From Xanthomonas fragariae (GTDB taxonomy: Bacteria; Pseudomonadota; Gammaproteobacteria; Xanthomonadales; Xanthomonadaceae), in the NCBI RefSeq assembly GCF_900183975.1, contig NZ_LT853882.1, positions 3,837,501 through 3,901,500 on the forward strand: a stretch of DNA of 64,000 nucleotides, in the 5' to 3' direction. Of this stretch, positions 17,097 to 27,854 are shown one piece after another (positions within the stretch are counted from its first letter, which is position 1; each line of letters starts with the position of its first letter). The notes under the pieces are model-generated. The model saw only the letters and a program-made list of their open reading frames with translations. It had not been told where the DNA came from and did no database searches. The position numbers and the translations under genes are program-made.

Positions 17097-18299
17097 TCAC
17101 ATCCGGCTGACAGTCGCCACCGCCTGTGCCACATAGTCGAGGTTGCGCTGGCTCAGTGCGGCCACGCAGATGCGGCCCGTGCCGACGGCGTAGATCGCAA
17201 ACTCGTCACGCAGGCGATCCACCTGCGTTCTGGTCAGGCCCGAGTACGAGAACATGCCGGCCTGGCGCTGGATGAAGTCGAACTCCGGTGCGCCCAGCGT
17301 GGCGAGTTTTTCCACCAGTCCGGCACGCAAGGCGTGGATGCGCTCGCGCATTTCGGTGAGTTCCTGCTCCCACAGATCGCGCAGCTCCGGGCTGGTCAGC
17401 ACCCCGGCCACCAGTGCAGCGCCATGCGTGGACGGGCTGGAATAGATCGTGCGGATGATGCGCTTGACCTGCGACTGCACGGCCTTGGCTTCGGCGGCGG
17501 TAGCCGAGACCACCGACAGCGCGCCCACACGTTCGCCATACAGCGAGAACGATTTGGAGTAAGAGCTGGCGACGACGTAGTTGTCGATGCCTTCGGCAGC
17601 GAGCAGACGCACCGCGTAGGCATCGGCCTCGATGCCCTTGTCGAAGCCCTGGTAGGCGATGTCGACGAACGGGAACAGTGTGCGTTCCTTCAACACGCCG
17701 GCGACCTGCTTCCACTGTTGCTTGCTCAGATCCGCACCGGTCGGGTTGTGGCAGCAGGCGTGCAGCAGCACCACGGTGCCCGGCGCGAGCTTGGCCAGAT
17801 CGGCGAGCATGCCGTCGAAGTTCAGACCATGGCTGGCGGCATCGAAATAGGTGTAGTCGACAACCTCGAAGCCGGCCGCGCCGAATACCGCGCGATGGTT
17901 TTCCCAGCTGGGGTTGCTGATGGCGATGGTGGAAGTGGGCAGCAGCTTTTTGAGCAGGTCTGCGCCCACGCGCAGTGCACCGCTACCGCCGACGGTCTGC
18001 GAGGTCGCCACGCGGCCGGCGGCCACCAGCGCCGACTCGGCGCCGAACAGCAGCTCCTGGGTGGCCTTGTCGTACGCGGCCAGGCCGTCGATCGGCAGAT
18101 AGCCGCGCGGTTTGGCGTCCTGCGCGAGCTGCTGCTCGATCTTGTGCACGGCGCGCAACAGCGGGATGCGCCCGTTTTCGTCGTAATAGATGCCCACACC
18201 CAGGTTGACCTTGTTGGGGCGGCTATCGGCGTTGTAGGCATCGGTCAGGCCCAGGATGGGGTCGCCTGGAACCTGTTCCACGTTTGCAAAGAAGGACAC
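17097..18299 (-). CDS. tyrB: Aromatic-amino-acid/aspartate aminotransferase
   Basis: The ~400-residue PLP enzyme transfers amino groups between aromatic amino acids or aspartate and 2-oxoglutarate. It has the class I signature: SNPSWENHRAVF, HACCHNPTGADL, and SSYSKSFSLYGERVG with the Schiff-base lysine in SKSFSLYGER. The N-terminus SFFANVEQVPGDPILGLTDA marks the real start, a GTG at 18299; the longer open frame upstream is not homologous. Whether its main substrate is aspartate or tyrosine cannot be told from sequence. It is upstream of fbp on the same strand with about 255 bases between. Confidence 0.88.
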   Translation of the reverse strand: MSFFANVEQVPGDPILGLTDAYNADSRPNKVNLGVGIYYDENGRIPLLRAVHKIEQQLAQDAKPRGYLPIDGLAAYDKATQELLFGAESALVAAGRVATSQTVGGSGALRVGADLLKKLLPTSTIAISNPSWENHRAVFGAAGFEVVDYTYFDAASHGLNFDGMLADLAKLAPGTVVLLHACCHNPTGADLSKQQWKQVAGVLKERTLFPFVDIAYQGFDKGIEADAYAVRLLAAEGIDNYVVASSYSKSFSLYGERVGALSVVSATAAEAKAVQSQVKRIIRTIYSSPSTHGAALVAGVLTSPELRDLWEQELTEMRERIHALRAGLVEKLATLGAPEFDFIQRQAGMFSYSGLTRTQVDRLRDEFAIYAVGTGRICVAALSQRNLDYVAQAVATVSRM

Positions 18300-18589
18300 G
18301 GCATGACTCGCTGAAGGACGAAAAAGTGAAGGACTTCCGGGGTGCTCGACCGCGGCAGGGTCAAAGCCCTCCATCGTATCAGGGCATGGCAGGCAGAGCA
18401 TGCTTGGTTCCGTACGCAACGATATCGATGCAGCGATACGCAATGGACGCACCCGTCACATCTTCATTTCGGCGTGTGTGGCGCGGCTGATGCGCGCAAC
18501 GCCGCCACTCGCATGGACTGGACGCCGGTGAGCGATTTCATCGTCGGCGACCGCGATGCGCTGCCCGGCGTGTTGTTTCAGTTACCTTT

Positions 18590-18769
18590 TCAGTGGTCTG
18601 TCTCGGCTGAAGGCGCGGTACCCGGCTTCTTGGCCGGCGTGTCGCCATCGGCCGGAATCAACCGCTCGGGCGCATCGCCCGCACCGCGGTCTTCGTAGTG
18701 TTCGGCATCGCGTTTGCCGTGCTGTTCGCCCAGTTGGGCGGGCTGGTCGCGCAGTGGGTCGCGGGACAT
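18590..18769 (-). CDS. Small acidic hypothetical protein, 59 aa
   Basis: This frame was too short for a 60-residue cut-off. It starts MSRDPLRDQPAQLGEQHGKR with an AGGAG eight bases upstream of the ATG, has regular GC-rich third positions, and ends AKKPGTAPSAETDH before TGA. It is hydrophilic and probably disordered, with no recognised domain. The good ribosome-binding site and codon pattern make it more credible than the long frames on the opposite strand. Confidence 0.55.
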   Translation of the reverse strand: MSRDPLRDQPAQLGEQHGKRDAEHYEDRGAGDAPERLIPADGDTPAKKPGTAPSAETDH

Positions 18770-18921
18770 GGCGTACTCCTGGATGCAAGATGGGCAGCCA
18801 GTTCACCGCGCGCGCGGTGAAGAGCACGCAAATCGCAAGACGCATGTGTATTTCTCACGCATGGATCACCGCAGCGGCATTACTGATGTGGCCCCCCAAC
18901 GCCGCACCGTGGAGCAGACCC

Positions 18922-20043
18922 ATGCGCCGCCTGGACCGCCGCCCCGATCGTCGCCTGTTCACTGCTCATGTCCACCCCGCGCCGGTCGACCCCACGCTGG
19001 CCAAGCGCGCTGCAGTCAACCATGGCAATACGACAACGGCCACCGATGCATCTGCACGCAAGACACCAACCGAACGCGTGCGTTCGACGACATCCAAGGC
19101 CACTGCAACATCGACAACGACGGCGTCCGGATCCACCGCCTCCAAATCCGCATCCTCCACCTCCGCATCTGCAGACGGGGTGACCATCACCCATCCCGAG
19201 CGCGTGGTGTTCCCCATTATGCGAATCAGCAAGAGCGATGTGGCCGACTATTACCGCGCAGTGGCACCGCTGATAGTGGCGGAGATTGCACGTCGCCCTT
19301 TGTCGTTGCTGCGTTGCCCGGACGGCGCCGGTGGCGACTGTTTTTTCCAGAAGCACAAAGGCCGTCACTTGGGCGCACATATCAAGGCGATCGCACTGCA
19401 GCAAAAAAGCGGCACTGTGGATTATCTGTACGTCGAAGATATCGCCGGCCTGCTGGAGCTGGTACAGATGAACACGCTGGAGCTGCATCCATGGGGCGCG
19501 CAAGTCGACGACCCGGAGCATCCCGATCGGTTGGTCTTGGACCTAGACCCTGGCGAAGAAGTCGCATGGCCAGGCGTGGTTGCTGCAGCGCGCGAAATTC
19601 GCGCCAGGTTGCGTGCAGCCGGGCTCGAAAGCGCAGTGCGCCTGTCCGGCGGCAAGGGCCTGCACGTGGTGGTGCCGATCGTACCGGAAGCGAGCTGGGA
19701 CCAGGCACGTGACTTCTGCTAAGCCTTCGCGCAAGCGTTGGCGACGCAGGCACCAGAGCGCTACATGGCAACCATGAGCAAGGCCAAGCGCCACGGGGTG
19801 ATCTTCGTCGACTGGCTACGCAACGGCCGCGGCAATACCAGCGTGTGCTCGTGGTCGCTACGCGCCCGCGACAAGGCCACTGTGGCAGTGCCGTTACGCT
19901 GGGAAGAGCTCGGCAAGATCAGCGGGCCGGATGCGTTCCCGATGGACAAGGCATTGCAGCGTGCCCAGCGTCAGCGCGCAGATCCATGGGCATCGGTACT
20001 GGCGCTCAAGCAACGCCTGCCGACGGGCAATGAAAAAAATTAG
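18922..20043 (+). pseudogene. ligD: DNA ligase D polymerase (primase) domain remnant
   Basis: The frame has a low-complexity T/S-rich linker (about 19020-19180) and then a LigD-type polymerase domain: VTITHPERVVFPIMRISKSD, PLSLLRCPDG, FFQKHKGRHLG, LVLDLDPGEEVAWPGVV (metal-binding DxD), VRLSGGKGLHVVVPI, then KRHGVIFVDWLRNGRGNTSV. LigD acts in bacterial non-homologous end joining with Ku. Two faults kill it: an in-frame TAA at 19720-19722 inside the domain, and absence of the phosphoesterase and ATP-ligase domains. No ku gene is near. Confidence 0.85.
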
Positions 20044-20151
20044 CGACAGCGACCAGACGCAACGCCACCGTCGTCGTGTTTTGCCCGAGCCGCAGGCCAT
20101 GCATGCGGCCGGAGTCGCATTGTCACCGGTCGATTTCCGAGTCGATTCCCG

Positions 20152-21312
20152 TCAAGGCGAAACCACAGTCTCCCGCGTCACCCGGCTCAGCGCATCGCCG
20201 CTGATCTCGGCAATCGAATGCGTACCGGTCAAGGTCATCGCCACGCGTATCTCGCGCTCGATCAGGGAGAGCAGATTCTCCACACCGGCCTGGCCAGCGG
20301 CCGCCAGTGCGTACACGAACGCACGCCCGAGCAGCACCGCGTCGGCGCCCAGCGCGAGCATGCGAACCACGTCCAGGCCGCTGCGGATGCCCGAGTCGGC
20401 CAGGATCTTCAGCTGCCCCTTCACCGCATCGGCAATCGCCGGCAACGCACGCGCGCTGGACAACACGCCGTCGAGCTGGCGGCCGCCATGGTTGGACACC
20501 ACGATGCCGTCGGCGCCGAAACGCACCGCATCGCGCGCATCCTCCGGGTCGAGGATGCCCTTGATCACCATCGGCCCGGTCCAGAACTCGCGGATCCATT
20601 CCAGGTCTTTCCAGGCGATGGACGGGTCGAAATTGGCGCCCAACCAGCCGATGTAATCCTGCAACCCGGTCGGGCTGCCGCGATAGGTCGAGATGTTGCC
20701 CAGATCGTGCGGCTTGCCGAGCAAGCCAACATCCCACGCCCAGCGTGGATGCGTCACCGCCTGCAACATGCGCCGCAGCGCCGCGTTGGGCCCGCTCATG
20801 CCCGAGTGCGCATCGCGGTAGCGCGCGCCGGGCGTAGGCATGTCCACGGTGAACACCAGCGTGGTCACCCCAGCGGCCCTGGCGCGCTCCAGCGCGTTGC
20901 GCATGAACCCGCGGTCCCTGAGCACATATAGTTGGAACCACATCGGTCGCTCGATCGCCGGCGCCACTTCTTCGATCGGGCACACCGACACCGTGGACAA
21001 CGTAAACGGAATCCCGCACGCGGCCGCCGCACGCGCCGCCTGCACTTCGCCACGTCGCGCGTACATGCCGGTCAGGCCGACCGGCGCCAACACCACCGGC
21101 ATCGCCAGGGTTTGGCCGAATAACTCGGTACTCATGCTCAAATCGGACATATTGCGCAGCACCCGCTGGCGTAGTGCGATATCGGCCAGATCCGAGACGT
21201 TGCGCCGCAAGGTGTGCTCGGCATAAGCGCCGCCATCGATATAATGAAACAAAAACGGCGGCAAGCGCGCCTGCGCGGCAGCACGGTAATCGGAAGCGGC
21301 AGAAATGATCAT
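20152..21312 (-). CDS. lldD: L-lactate dehydrogenase (FMN-dependent)
   Basis: This 386-residue member of the alpha-hydroxyacid oxidase family oxidises L-lactate to pyruvate and feeds electrons to the respiratory chain at the inner membrane. It contains the FMN/active-site motif [10 protein letters not shown] with catalytic His, plus [36 protein letters not shown] and [20 protein letters not shown]. The N-terminus [20 protein letters not shown] matches LldD, so the ATG at 21312 is used and the longer frame is ignored. No lld regulator or permease is adjacent. Confidence 0.92.
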   Translation of the reverse strand: MIISAASDYRAAAQARLPPFLFHYIDGGAYAEHTLRRNVSDLADIALRQRVLRNMSDLSMSTELFGQTLAMPVVLAPVGLTGMYARRGEVQAARAAAACGIPFTLSTVSVCPIEEVAPAIERPMWFQLYVLRDRGFMRNALERARAAGVTTLVFTVDMPTPGARYRDAHSGMSGPNAALRRMLQAVTHPRWAWDVGLLGKPHDLGNISTYRGSPTGLQDYIGWLGANFDPSIAWKDLEWIREFWTGPMVIKGILDPEDARDAVRFGADGIVVSNHGGRQLDGVLSSARALPAIADAVKGQLKILADSGIRSGLDVVRMLALGADAVLLGRAFVYALAAAGQAGVENLLSLIEREIRVAMTLTGTHSIAEISGDALSRVTRETVVSP

Positions 21313-21484
21313 CGAAGACGAACGGCAGCTGCGGGGTGTCTCTGAGTGTAAGACGATCCGTGGTGCGGGTGGACCGCGCTGTCGTGCATGCTGATGTGTG
21401 CCTGGGCCGTAGCAGTCGATCAACGCGAAGAGCGATGAGAACGAGATTGGAGTTCCCAAACGTGCTCCAGCGCAATCTACTGCA

Positions 21485-22656
21485 CTAAGGAAGGTCTGAA
21501 CAACTCCCTCTGATCCTGCGACAATCGCACAGAGCCCAAGGAGACGACGACGATGCAACTGTCTTTCGGCGACGCGGAGTACAACGGCAAGCGCAAGCGG
21601 ACGCGTCGGGAGGTGTTTCTGTCGGAGATGGATCAGGTGGTGCCGTGGAAGAGCCTGCTGGAACTGATCGAGCCACACTACCCGAAGTTAGGCCAGCCGG
21701 GCCGACAGCCTTACCCGCTGGAAACGATGCTGCGCATCCACTTTTTGCAGCAGTGGTATGCACTGAGCGACCTAGGGGCCGAAGAAGCCTTGTACGACAC
21801 GGTGTCGATGCGCCGTTTCGCGAAGATCGGCGGGCTAGACGATGTGCCGGACGAGACCACGATCCTCAGCTTCCGCCGGCTGCTGGAGACGCACGATCTG
21901 GCGCGCAAGCTGTTCAACCGGGTCAATGCGCATCTGTCGCGCAAAGGGCAGAGCCTGCGCGGCGGAACCATCGTGGACGCCACGATTATTGCCGCGCCCA
22001 GTTCGACCAAGAACCGGGACGGGCAACGTGATCCGGATATGCACCAGACGAAGAAAGGCAACTAGTACTATTTCGGGATGAAGGTGCACATCGGCGTGGA
22101 TGGTCAATCCGGCCTGGTGCACCACGTGGAATGTACGGCGGCCAACGCTGCGGACATCACGCAGGCGCACAAGTTGCTGCACAGCTAAGGAAGATACGGT
22201 GTGCGGGGACAGCGGCTACACCGGACTGGAGAAGCGCGAGGAGATGGCGACCAAGCGCGAGCTGCGCTACCTGATCGCGGAAAAGCCCTCGAAGCTGAAG
22301 CAGATCAAGAACAAGCGCGAATTGAAATGGGCCAAGCGTTGGGAGCACGCCAAGGCCAGCCTGCGGGCGAAGGTGGAGCATCCGTTTCGAGTGATCAAGC
22401 GTCAGTTTGGCTACGTCAAGGTGCGCTATCGCGGCCTGGCGAAGAATACGGCGCAGGTGCTGACGCTGTTTGCGCTGTCGAACCTGTGGCTGAAACGAAA
22501 GCAGTTACTACCTGCTGTGGGAAGCGTGCGCCTGTAGCCCGGGGATTCCCCTCGAAATGCGCCGAAAATGGCGCAAAATCCGATGATCCGAACGCGACTT
22601 TGAGCAACGATGCCACATCCCGCGTTCTCAGGCCTCGTTGATCAGAGCATCCTTAG
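21485..22656 (+). mobile_element. IS5-group insertion sequence, about 1.17 kb, inactive
   Basis: The ends form an imperfect 20-bp inverted repeat: CTAAGGAAGGTCTGAACAAC at 21485 against CTAAGGATGCTCTGATCAAC read inward from 22656 (three mismatches). CTAA/TTAG at the tips matches the YTAR target preference of IS5, so the outermost four bases may be target duplication rather than element. The single transposase gene is broken. Confidence 0.75.
21553..22537 (+). pseudogene. IS5-group transposase with nonsense and frameshift
   Basis: The sequence [58 protein letters not shown] and the C-terminal KVEHPFRVIKRQFGYVKVRY define an IS5-subgroup DDE transposase of about 325 residues. A TAG at 22063-22065 replaces the codon before YYFGMKVHIGVDG (normally Gln). 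A single-base insertion near 22188 shifts the frame before KEDTVCGDSGYTGL. Both are simple, recent-looking lesions in an otherwise well-preserved gene. Confidence 0.88.
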
Positions 22657-22918
22657 CTAACGGCTACATTCAAAATTTGTAGAAGATATTTTTACGCAAC
22701 CAACGCTCGAAAAGCGTCGGATCGCGCATCCAAGGTTGTTAGTGCGTGATTATGGTCTCGCATAGTCTTTTTCTCGTTTAGCGGCCCAAGTGGGGTTTTT
22801 GATAAGGATAGTGTCGAATTCATAATTCGACCTGTGGGTGTATGCGTTGCAGCTGAGGCAGCAGCCGGTGCCGGCTCGATCCTGAGGCCGAAAGTACAAT
22901 CGCCACCGGCGCGGTGAT
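22657..22918. other. Intergenic, about 260 bp, nothing recognised
   Basis: Slightly AT-richer than its surroundings. It contains no open frame of coding character and separates the IS from the carotenoid oxygenase gene end. Confidence 0.45.
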
Positions 22919-24436
22919 TCAGGCAGCGGCAGCAAAATGTCCATGGAATCCTAACGGCAGCGCGTACGGCAGCCATGCTTCGGCAATCGGCCCGGCATCG
23001 ATGTGGCGTGCGTCCAGCACCATCAGCCAACTGCGTGCGCGAGTGGTGTCCAGCACGGTGCCGACCAACCACCCGTCGTCGGGGCGCTCACTACCGGGCT
23101 TGGGCACGAACACGTGCTCTTCGGCCAGCACATCGGCACCATAGCGATGCACCTGGCGGCGGTCACGCTCCAGGTCGTAGCCGGCGACTGCGCTGAGAAA
23201 TGGCGACGCATTGGCCCCATCGCTGCACGGCGCATACAGGCGGGCGCCACGCGTGCCTAAGGTGCGTGCGTCAAATGTCGGCAGTTCTAGATTATCCACT
23301 GCATGCGGCTGCCAGCGCGCGCTGCCGTCGGCCAGATCCAGATGCAGGCTGCGCAGTTGCACCGCAGCAGGTTGCGCCGACGCGTCGCCCAGCATGGCGG
23401 CACGCATCGGTGAGCGCGCCTCCTCCGGGTCGGTATGCACCACAGCGCGCACGACGATGCGTTTGCGGTGTTCGTAGGCATCGGCGAAATGATAGGCCAC
23501 CGCAAAGTCGGCCTCGAACCAGCGTGGCTGGTCCAGCGCTTCCTTGGGCACCACTGCGATCCGACACGGCGCATCCGGTGTGAAACGCATCTGCTCGAAG
23601 AAAGCGCCGTCGCCGTCGAGCCGTCGATACGGCGCCAGAACAAAGACCAGATGGCGTTCGGTCATCGCAAAGCTGTGCAGGTAGCCGGGCGCATCGGTGC
23701 GCATCAGCTGCACCGTACGTAGCGTGGCGTTGGCATTGAGGTGCCAGATCACCACACCGGTGGCGCCGATCAGGCCGATCGAGCCGAAGTTCCAGACACT
23801 GCCGTCGTGATCGATCAGCGGGTGCGCGGAGAACGGCATCGCGGCCAGATCGTCGCGCCAGGTCACCGGACCAAGCGTGTCCAGTGCGTCCGGGTCCAGC
23901 TCGATCGCCGATCCCGCCTCCCAAAGCGCGAACAGCCGGCCATTGAGCATCGCCACTGAAGTATTGGCGGTGTTGACGTCATCGTTGTTGCGCGCTGGCT
24001 GCATGTCCGGCACCGAGGTTCCGGCAGCGCGATAGAGGAAGCGACCTGCCTGCTGTTCCTGGGTGAACTTGTGCGTGGCCACCATGCGTGCACGGTGCTG
24101 CACCTGGGCACCATTGAGCCGCCAGCGGTGCACCATACCGTCGCCGTCGGACCAGTGCGCGTAGCGAAAACCCGCCCGTTCGGTCCATGCCGGACTGTTG
24201 CGATACAAGCTGCCAGCAAGGCCGTCTGGCAGCTTGCCGCGCAGGGCTGCGGTGGTCGGTCCGAATGTCGGGCTGGTCACGCTGCGCCATCTCAGCAGCC
24301 ACGGCGTGCGCTGCAGCTGATCGTGAAACCGCGCCGCCTCGGCAGCCTGCGCTGGCAGGCTGCGCAGCGCCAAACCGCCAAATGCTGCACTGCCGGTAGC
24401 GGCCAACAAGGACTGTAGGAAACGACGGCGGTGCAT
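22919..24436 (-). CDS. Carotenoid oxygenase family protein (Tat-exported)
   Basis: This 505-residue member of the RPE65/carotenoid cleavage dioxygenase family oxidatively cleaves polyene or stilbene-like substrates. The seven-bladed propeller's four iron-binding histidines appear in FSAHPLID, YLHSFAMTE, AYHFADAYE and GFHGHF near the C-terminus. The N-terminus MHRRRFLQSLLAATGSAAFG is a twin-arginine signal (RRRFL), so the folded metalloprotein is probably exported to the periplasm. It follows a DUF2141 gene by 30 bases in the same direction; the two likely form an operon. The natural substrate is unknown. Confidence 0.87.
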   Translation of the reverse strand: MHRRRFLQSLLAATGSAAFGGLALRSLPAQAAEAARFHDQLQRTPWLLRWRSVTSPTFGPTTAALRGKLPDGLAGSLYRNSPAWTERAGFRYAHWSDGDGMVHRWRLNGAQVQHRARMVATHKFTQEQQAGRFLYRAAGTSVPDMQPARNNDDVNTANTSVAMLNGRLFALWEAGSAIELDPDALDTLGPVTWRDDLAAMPFSAHPLIDHDGSVWNFGSIGLIGATGVVIWHLNANATLRTVQLMRTDAPGYLHSFAMTERHLVFVLAPYRRLDGDGAFFEQMRFTPDAPCRIAVVPKEALDQPRWFEADFAVAYHFADAYEHRKRIVVRAVVHTDPEEARSPMRAAMLGDASAQPAAVQLRSLHLDLADGSARWQPHAVDNLELPTFDARTLGTRGARLYAPCSDGANASPFLSAVAGYDLERDRRQVHRYGADVLAEEHVFVPKPGSERPDDGWLVGTVLDTTRARSWLMVLDARHIDAGPIAEAWLPYALPLGFHGHFAAAA

Positions 24437-24466
24437 GCACGGCTCCTTATGGCCAGCTCAGAGAAC

Positions 24467-24889
24467 TCAGCGCATTTCCACGCTGATGTGTTTGCCGCTC
24501 GCAGGCAGGTCGAAGGCCGCCTCGTCGAACGTTGGCTTGCGCATTGTGTGTGGGTTATTGCTGAAACCGTAACCTTCCACCGGCATGCCAATCAGATTGG
24601 TTTCGAGCTTGCCGTTGCTGTTCTCGTCGTGATTGACCATCACCGCGTAACGGCCGGGCGGAAGGTTCTTGAACTGGATGTGCGGCGTGCTGCTGGTGAT
24701 CGGTACGGTCTGCGCCTGCACCGGTCGTTGTGCACCATCCAGCTGTGCGGTTGAGGCAATCACCACCACACGCAACATGCCTTGCTGTGAGCGCAGGCCG
24801 CTCAAGCCCACGTCCAGATCCGCGGCGTGCGCGATGCCGCCGAGGAGCAAGCCCAAGATGCCGACCAGGGTGCAGGTCCTATACCGCAT
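24467..24889 (-). CDS. DUF2141 periplasmic protein
   Basis: The 140-residue protein has a Sec signal peptide ([19 protein letters not shown]) and the DUF2141 pattern: [35 protein letters not shown] and [20 protein letters not shown]. The family occurs beside carotenoid/isoprenoid genes in many bacteria, as here next to a carotenoid oxygenase; that link is the only functional clue. AGGAG precedes the ATG. Confidence 0.83.
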   Translation of the reverse strand: MRYRTCTLVGILGLLLGGIAHAADLDVGLSGLRSQQGMLRVVVIASTAQLDGAQRPVQAQTVPITSSTPHIQFKNLPPGRYAVMVNHDENSNGKLETNLIGMPVEGYGFSNNPHTMRKPTFDEAAFDLPASGKHISVEMR

Positions 24890-25178
24890 GCAAGTCTCCT
24901 TCAGTGCGCCGGATGCAACACGTACCCGGCCGTGCTACGCAACTGGGCAGGTCCTTGCAGTGGCGACCATCGCAGTCTCGATCCGCGCAACAATGCCTTG
25001 CGATGCACAGTGCCGCCATCGCGTTGAGCACGCGCGCCGCAAACCGACGCCATGCGCGGTTCCAGCACGATGGTCTGGCCGTTGCCTCCATACAGCAGCG
25101 TGTGTTGCGCATCCGGCTGTTTCGCGCGCAGGCCAGCGATTAAGATGCCCCCAGCATCCTGCTGACGAGGAGAACACG
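24890..25178. other. Region upstream of DUF2141 and fabV; possible gene scrap
   Basis: On the minus strand a frame of about 80 codons ([20 protein letters not shown], then [20 protein letters not shown]) ends with TGA at 24901-24903, 11 bases before the DUF2141 start. It has no start codon and no recognised family, so it may be the tail of a lost upstream operon gene. On the plus strand the region carries the fabV leader with a GACGAGGAGAAC ribosome-binding site. Confidence 0.35.
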
Positions 25179-26387
25179 TTGATCATCCATCCCAAAGTGC
25201 GCGGCTTCATCTGCACCACCACGCACCCGCTTGGCTGCGAGCGCAATGTACTTGAGCAGATCGCCGCAACCCGTGCGCGCGGCGTGCGTCACGACGGCCC
25301 GAAAAAGGTGCTGGTGATCGGCGCGTCCAGCGGCTACGGCCTGGCCTCGCGCATCACCGCCGCGTTCGGCTTCGGCGCCGACACACTGGGCGTGTTCTTC
25401 GAAAAACACGGCAGCGCCACCAAGGCCGGCACCGCCGGCTGGTACAACTCGGCAGCCTTCGACACGCAGGCCAAGGCTGCAGGCCTGTACAGCAAGTCGA
25501 TCAATGGCGATGCGTTTTCGGATGCCGCGCGCGCGCAGGTGATCGAGTTGATCAAGACCGAGATGGGCGGGCAGGTCGACCTGGTGGTGTACTCGCTGGC
25601 TTCGCCGGTGCGCAAGCTGCCGGGCACGGGTGAAGTGAAGCGTTCTGCGCTCAAGCCGATCGGGCAGACCTACACCGCCACCGCCATCGACACCAACAAA
25701 GACACCATCATCCAGGCCTCGATCGAGCCGGCCACCGAGCAGGAGATCGAAGACACCATCAACGTGATGGGCGGGCAGGATTGGGAATTGTGGATCGATG
25801 CGCTGGAAGGCGCCGGCGTGCTCGCCGATGGCGCGCGCAGCGTGGCCTTCAGCTATATCGGCACCGAGATCACCTGGCCGATCTATTGGCACGGCGCACT
25901 GGGCAAGGCCAAGGTCGATCTGGACCACACCGCGCAGCGCTTGAACGCGCGCCTGAGCAAGTATGGTGGCAGCGCCAATGTGGCGGTGCTCAAGTCGGTG
26001 GTGACCCAGGCCAGCGCCGCGATCCCGGTGATGCCGCTGTACATTTCCATGGTCTACAAGATCATGAAGGAAAAGGGCCTGCACGAAGGCACCATCGAGC
26101 AGCTCGACCGCCTGTTCCGCGAGCGCCTGTATCGCGAAGATGGCCAGCCTGCCGAAGTGGACGATGAGAACCGCCTGCGCCTGGACGACTGGGAACTGCG
26201 CGACGACGTGCAGGACGCCTGCAAGGCGCTGTGGCCGCAGGTCACCACCGAAAACTTATTCGCACTGACCGACTACGCCGGCTACAAATACGAGTTCCTC
26301 AAACTGTTCGGCTTCGAGCGCAACGACGTGGATTACGACGCCGATGTTGCGACGGACGTGACCTTGGATTGCATCGAGCTGGGTTGA
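25179..26387 (+). CDS. fabV: Enoyl-[acyl-carrier-protein] reductase FabV
   Basis: This 402-residue NADH-dependent trans-2-enoyl-ACP reductase performs the last step of each fatty-acid elongation cycle and is naturally insensitive to triclosan. The start is TTG at 25179, preceded by GAGGAGAACACG. The motif [11 protein letters not shown] binds the cofactor. Tyr236 and Lys245 form the Y-X8-K catalytic pair of FabV, matching the numbering reported for X. oryzae FabV and confirming this start. Other landmarks are [20 protein letters not shown] and the C-terminal [15 protein letters not shown]. It is monocistronic. Confidence 0.95.
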   Translation: MIIHPKVRGFICTTTHPLGCERNVLEQIAATRARGVRHDGPKKVLVIGASSGYGLASRITAAFGFGADTLGVFFEKHGSATKAGTAGWYNSAAFDTQAKAAGLYSKSINGDAFSDAARAQVIELIKTEMGGQVDLVVYSLASPVRKLPGTGEVKRSALKPIGQTYTATAIDTNKDTIIQASIEPATEQEIEDTINVMGGQDWELWIDALEGAGVLADGARSVAFSYIGTEITWPIYWHGALGKAKVDLDHTAQRLNARLSKYGGSANVAVLKSVVTQASAAIPVMPLYISMVYKIMKEKGLHEGTIEQLDRLFRERLYREDGQPAEVDDENRLRLDDWELRDDVQDACKALWPQVTTENLFALTDYAGYKYEFLKLFGFERNDVDYDADVATDVTLDCIELG

Positions 26388-26410
26388 TTGCCGGGAGGGG
26401 AGATTCGGGA

Positions 26411-26550
26411 CCGGGGATTCGCAACCGCGGCGTGTTGCGTCGCTGATCTTCAGCCAACCCGAAGACGTTGCAGCGACGGCAGCCGGCATTCGATGCCGGT
26501 TGTCGTTGGCTGATGTAACGAATCTCCTCTCTCCAATCCCGAATCCCCGG
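26411..26550. repeat. Intergenic palindromic element after fabV
   Basis: CCGGGGATTCG (26411-26421) is inverted at 26540-26550 (CGAATCCCCGG). Inside lies a second hairpin, CCGGCAT-TCG-ATGCCGG, with flanking AACGACA/CGACGGC pairing. The GGGATTCG ends match the palindrome at 3026-3077. It may end fabV transcription. Confidence 0.55.
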
Positions 26551-26727
26551 GAAGGCAATCGCCAATCTTGCGGTCACTACGGCCGTGGTGGTGGCATGAC
26601 TTAGTCGCCCCTGAAAAACCCCAACCACCCAACGACCGCAAGGCCTTGATGTCTGCACCGGCGTTGATACGCCCAGGGTTTCCTAGACATCTCAAGGCCA
26701 TGGAAAATGGTCGATTCGGAGGTGTCC

Positions 26728-26982
26728 ATGAGCAGCAAGCGGTATACGGATGAATTCAAGATCGAGGCGGTCCGGCAAGTGACCAATCGTGGTTTCAAGG
26801 TGGCAGAAGTCGCGGAGCGACTAGGTGTCACCACGCACAGCCTTTATGCCTGGCTGCGCAAGTTCGGCAAGCCTGGCGTGGTGCAGCGCGCCGAGGTTCG
26901 GCGGCTGAAGGCAGAGTTGCGTCGAGTGACCGAGGAGCGCGACATCCTAAAAAAGGCCGCCGCGTACTTTGCCAAGGGGTAA
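26728..26982 (+). CDS. IS3-family transposase OrfA
   Basis: The 84-residue helix-turn-helix protein, [20 protein letters not shown] with [20 protein letters not shown], is the DNA-binding half of an IS3 transposase, with a leucine-zipper-like [20 protein letters not shown] tail. GGAGGT precedes ATG 26728. The A6G at 26949-26955 can shift ribosomes by -1 into orfB. The frame is intact. Confidence 0.88.
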   Translation: MSSKRYTDEFKIEAVRQVTNRGFKVAEVAERLGVTTHSLYAWLRKFGKPGVVQRAEVRRLKAELRRVTEERDILKKAAAYFAKG

Positions 26983-26999
26983 GGGCAAAGTACGCCTTC

Positions 27000-27854
27000 A
27001 TGCAAGCCCACTGTGGGGAATTCAGGGTGTGTGCGATGTGCCGGGTATTGCGGGTCAACCGGTCGGGCTATTACGCCTGGTTGTGCTCGCCCAACAGTGA
27101 GCGCGCCAAGGAAGATGAGCGCTTGCTTGGACTGATCAAGCACCACTGGCTGGCCAACGGCAGTGTCTATGGGCATCGCAAGATCACCAGGGATCTGCGC
27201 GATCTGGGTGAGCGTTGCAGTCGCCATCGGGTGCATCGGCTGATGCGCACCGAGGGACTGCGTGCCCAGGTGGGCTATGGTCGCAAACCGCGCTTCCATG
27301 GAGGAATGCAGTGCAAGGCGGCGGCCAACCTGCTTGACCGACAGTTCGACGTGACTGAGCCGGACACGACCTGGGCGAGCGATTTCACCTTCATCCGCAC
27401 GCATGAAGGCTGGATGTACCTGGCTGTTGTGATCGATCTGTTTTCCCGGCAGGTTGTCGGCTGGGCGATGCGCGATCGGGCCGACACCGAGTTGGTCGTG
27501 TAGGCCTTGTTGTCTGCGGTGTGGCGGCGCAAACCCAACGCTGGTTGCTTGGTTCATTCGGACCAAGGGTCTGTCTACACCAGCGATGACTGGCGCAGTT
27601 TCCTGGCGTCCCATGGCTTGGTGTGCAGCATGAGTCGGCGTGGCAACTGCCACGACAACGCACCCATGGAGAGCTTCTTCGGACTGCTCAAACGCGAGCG
27701 GATCAGGCGGCGGACCTATTCCACCAAGGACGCCGCTCGCGCCGAGGTATTCGACTACATCGAGATGTTCTACAACCCCAACCGCCGCCACGGTTCAACT
27801 GGCGACCTGTCCCCTGTAGAGTTTGAACGGCGCTACGCGCAACGAGGGTCTTGA
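27000..27854 (+). pseudogene. IS3-family transposase OrfB, nonsense mutated
   Basis: The catalytic half contains the DDE core: [20 protein letters not shown] (first Asp) and [12 protein letters not shown], then VHSDQGSVYTSDDWRSFL (second Asp), and NAPMESFFGLLKRE (Glu). A TAG at 27501-27503 (normally Gln) interrupts the frame between the first and second Asp; otherwise the gene is complete in one frame. A suppressed stop would restore it. Confidence 0.87.

Noticed and set aside
24669..25178. Long 5' extension of the fabV reading frame
   Set aside because: The extension runs antisense through the DUF2141 gene and has no homology-like content. TTG 25179 has a ribosome-binding site and gives the known Tyr236/Lys245 numbering.
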